5,820 bases of DNA from Clostridiales bacterium (GTDB lineage: Bacteria; Bacillota; Clostridia; Oscillospirales; Oscillospiraceae). The translations under genes were made by a program, and so were the position numbers. The notes below the pieces were generated by a model that was not told the DNA's origin, ran no database searches, and saw only the letters and a list, made by a program, of their open reading frames with translations. Location of the stretch: contig JAAYFX010000187.1 of assembly GCA_012728025.1 (NCBI GenBank), forward strand, positions 1 to 5,820. The letters run 5' to 3'. Every line of letters starts with the position of its first letter. Positions within the stretch are counted from its first letter, which is position 1. Below are positions 5,817-5,820 of the stretch, one piece after another.

Positions 5817-5820
5817 GGGC

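Overview
The window looks like a chromosomal segment of an endospore-forming, low-to-moderate-GC Firmicute, most likely a member of Clostridia. The main reason is an adjacent spoIIGA–sigE pair, the mother-cell sporulation protease and its pro-sigma factor. The species cannot be named from this sequence alone. All five recognisable genes are on the minus strand, so the direction of reading is from high to low coordinates. I saw no tRNA, rRNA, CRISPR array, transposase or phage gene.

In reading order: positions 5820–5716 are the upstream region of a glycogen (alpha-glucan) phosphorylase gene, glgP, which fills 5715–3319. A long intrinsic terminator (3307–3262) follows its stop closely. A gap of about 50 bases then leads to spoIIGA (3210–2377), and a 59-base gap leads to sigE (2317–1580), which I start at a TTG codon. 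A GC-rich terminator (1536–1497) closes that unit. A near-consensus sigma-A promoter (1448–1420) then begins a second unit of two membrane-protein genes: a DUF975 protein (1346–645) and a YhfC-type putative intramembrane metalloprotease (622 to beyond position 1, so its C-terminus is missing).

The two sporulation genes form a functional pair. SpoIIGA is a membrane-anchored aspartic protease that activates sigma-E by removing its N-terminal pro-sequence. GlgP releases glucose-1-phosphate from storage glucan, but the terminator separates it transcriptionally from spoIIGA. The DUF975–YhfC pair has no established role.

The more interesting points are: sigE is followed by a terminator and membrane genes rather than by sigG, its usual neighbour; spoIIGA has no Shine-Dalgarno sequence but has a -10-like hexamer exactly where a leaderless transcript would need it; pro-SigE has a slightly long pro-sequence and a TTG start; and a DUF975 protein is paired with a putative intramembrane protease. 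I found no convincing wholly new system. The DUF975/YhfC pair is the least understood part.
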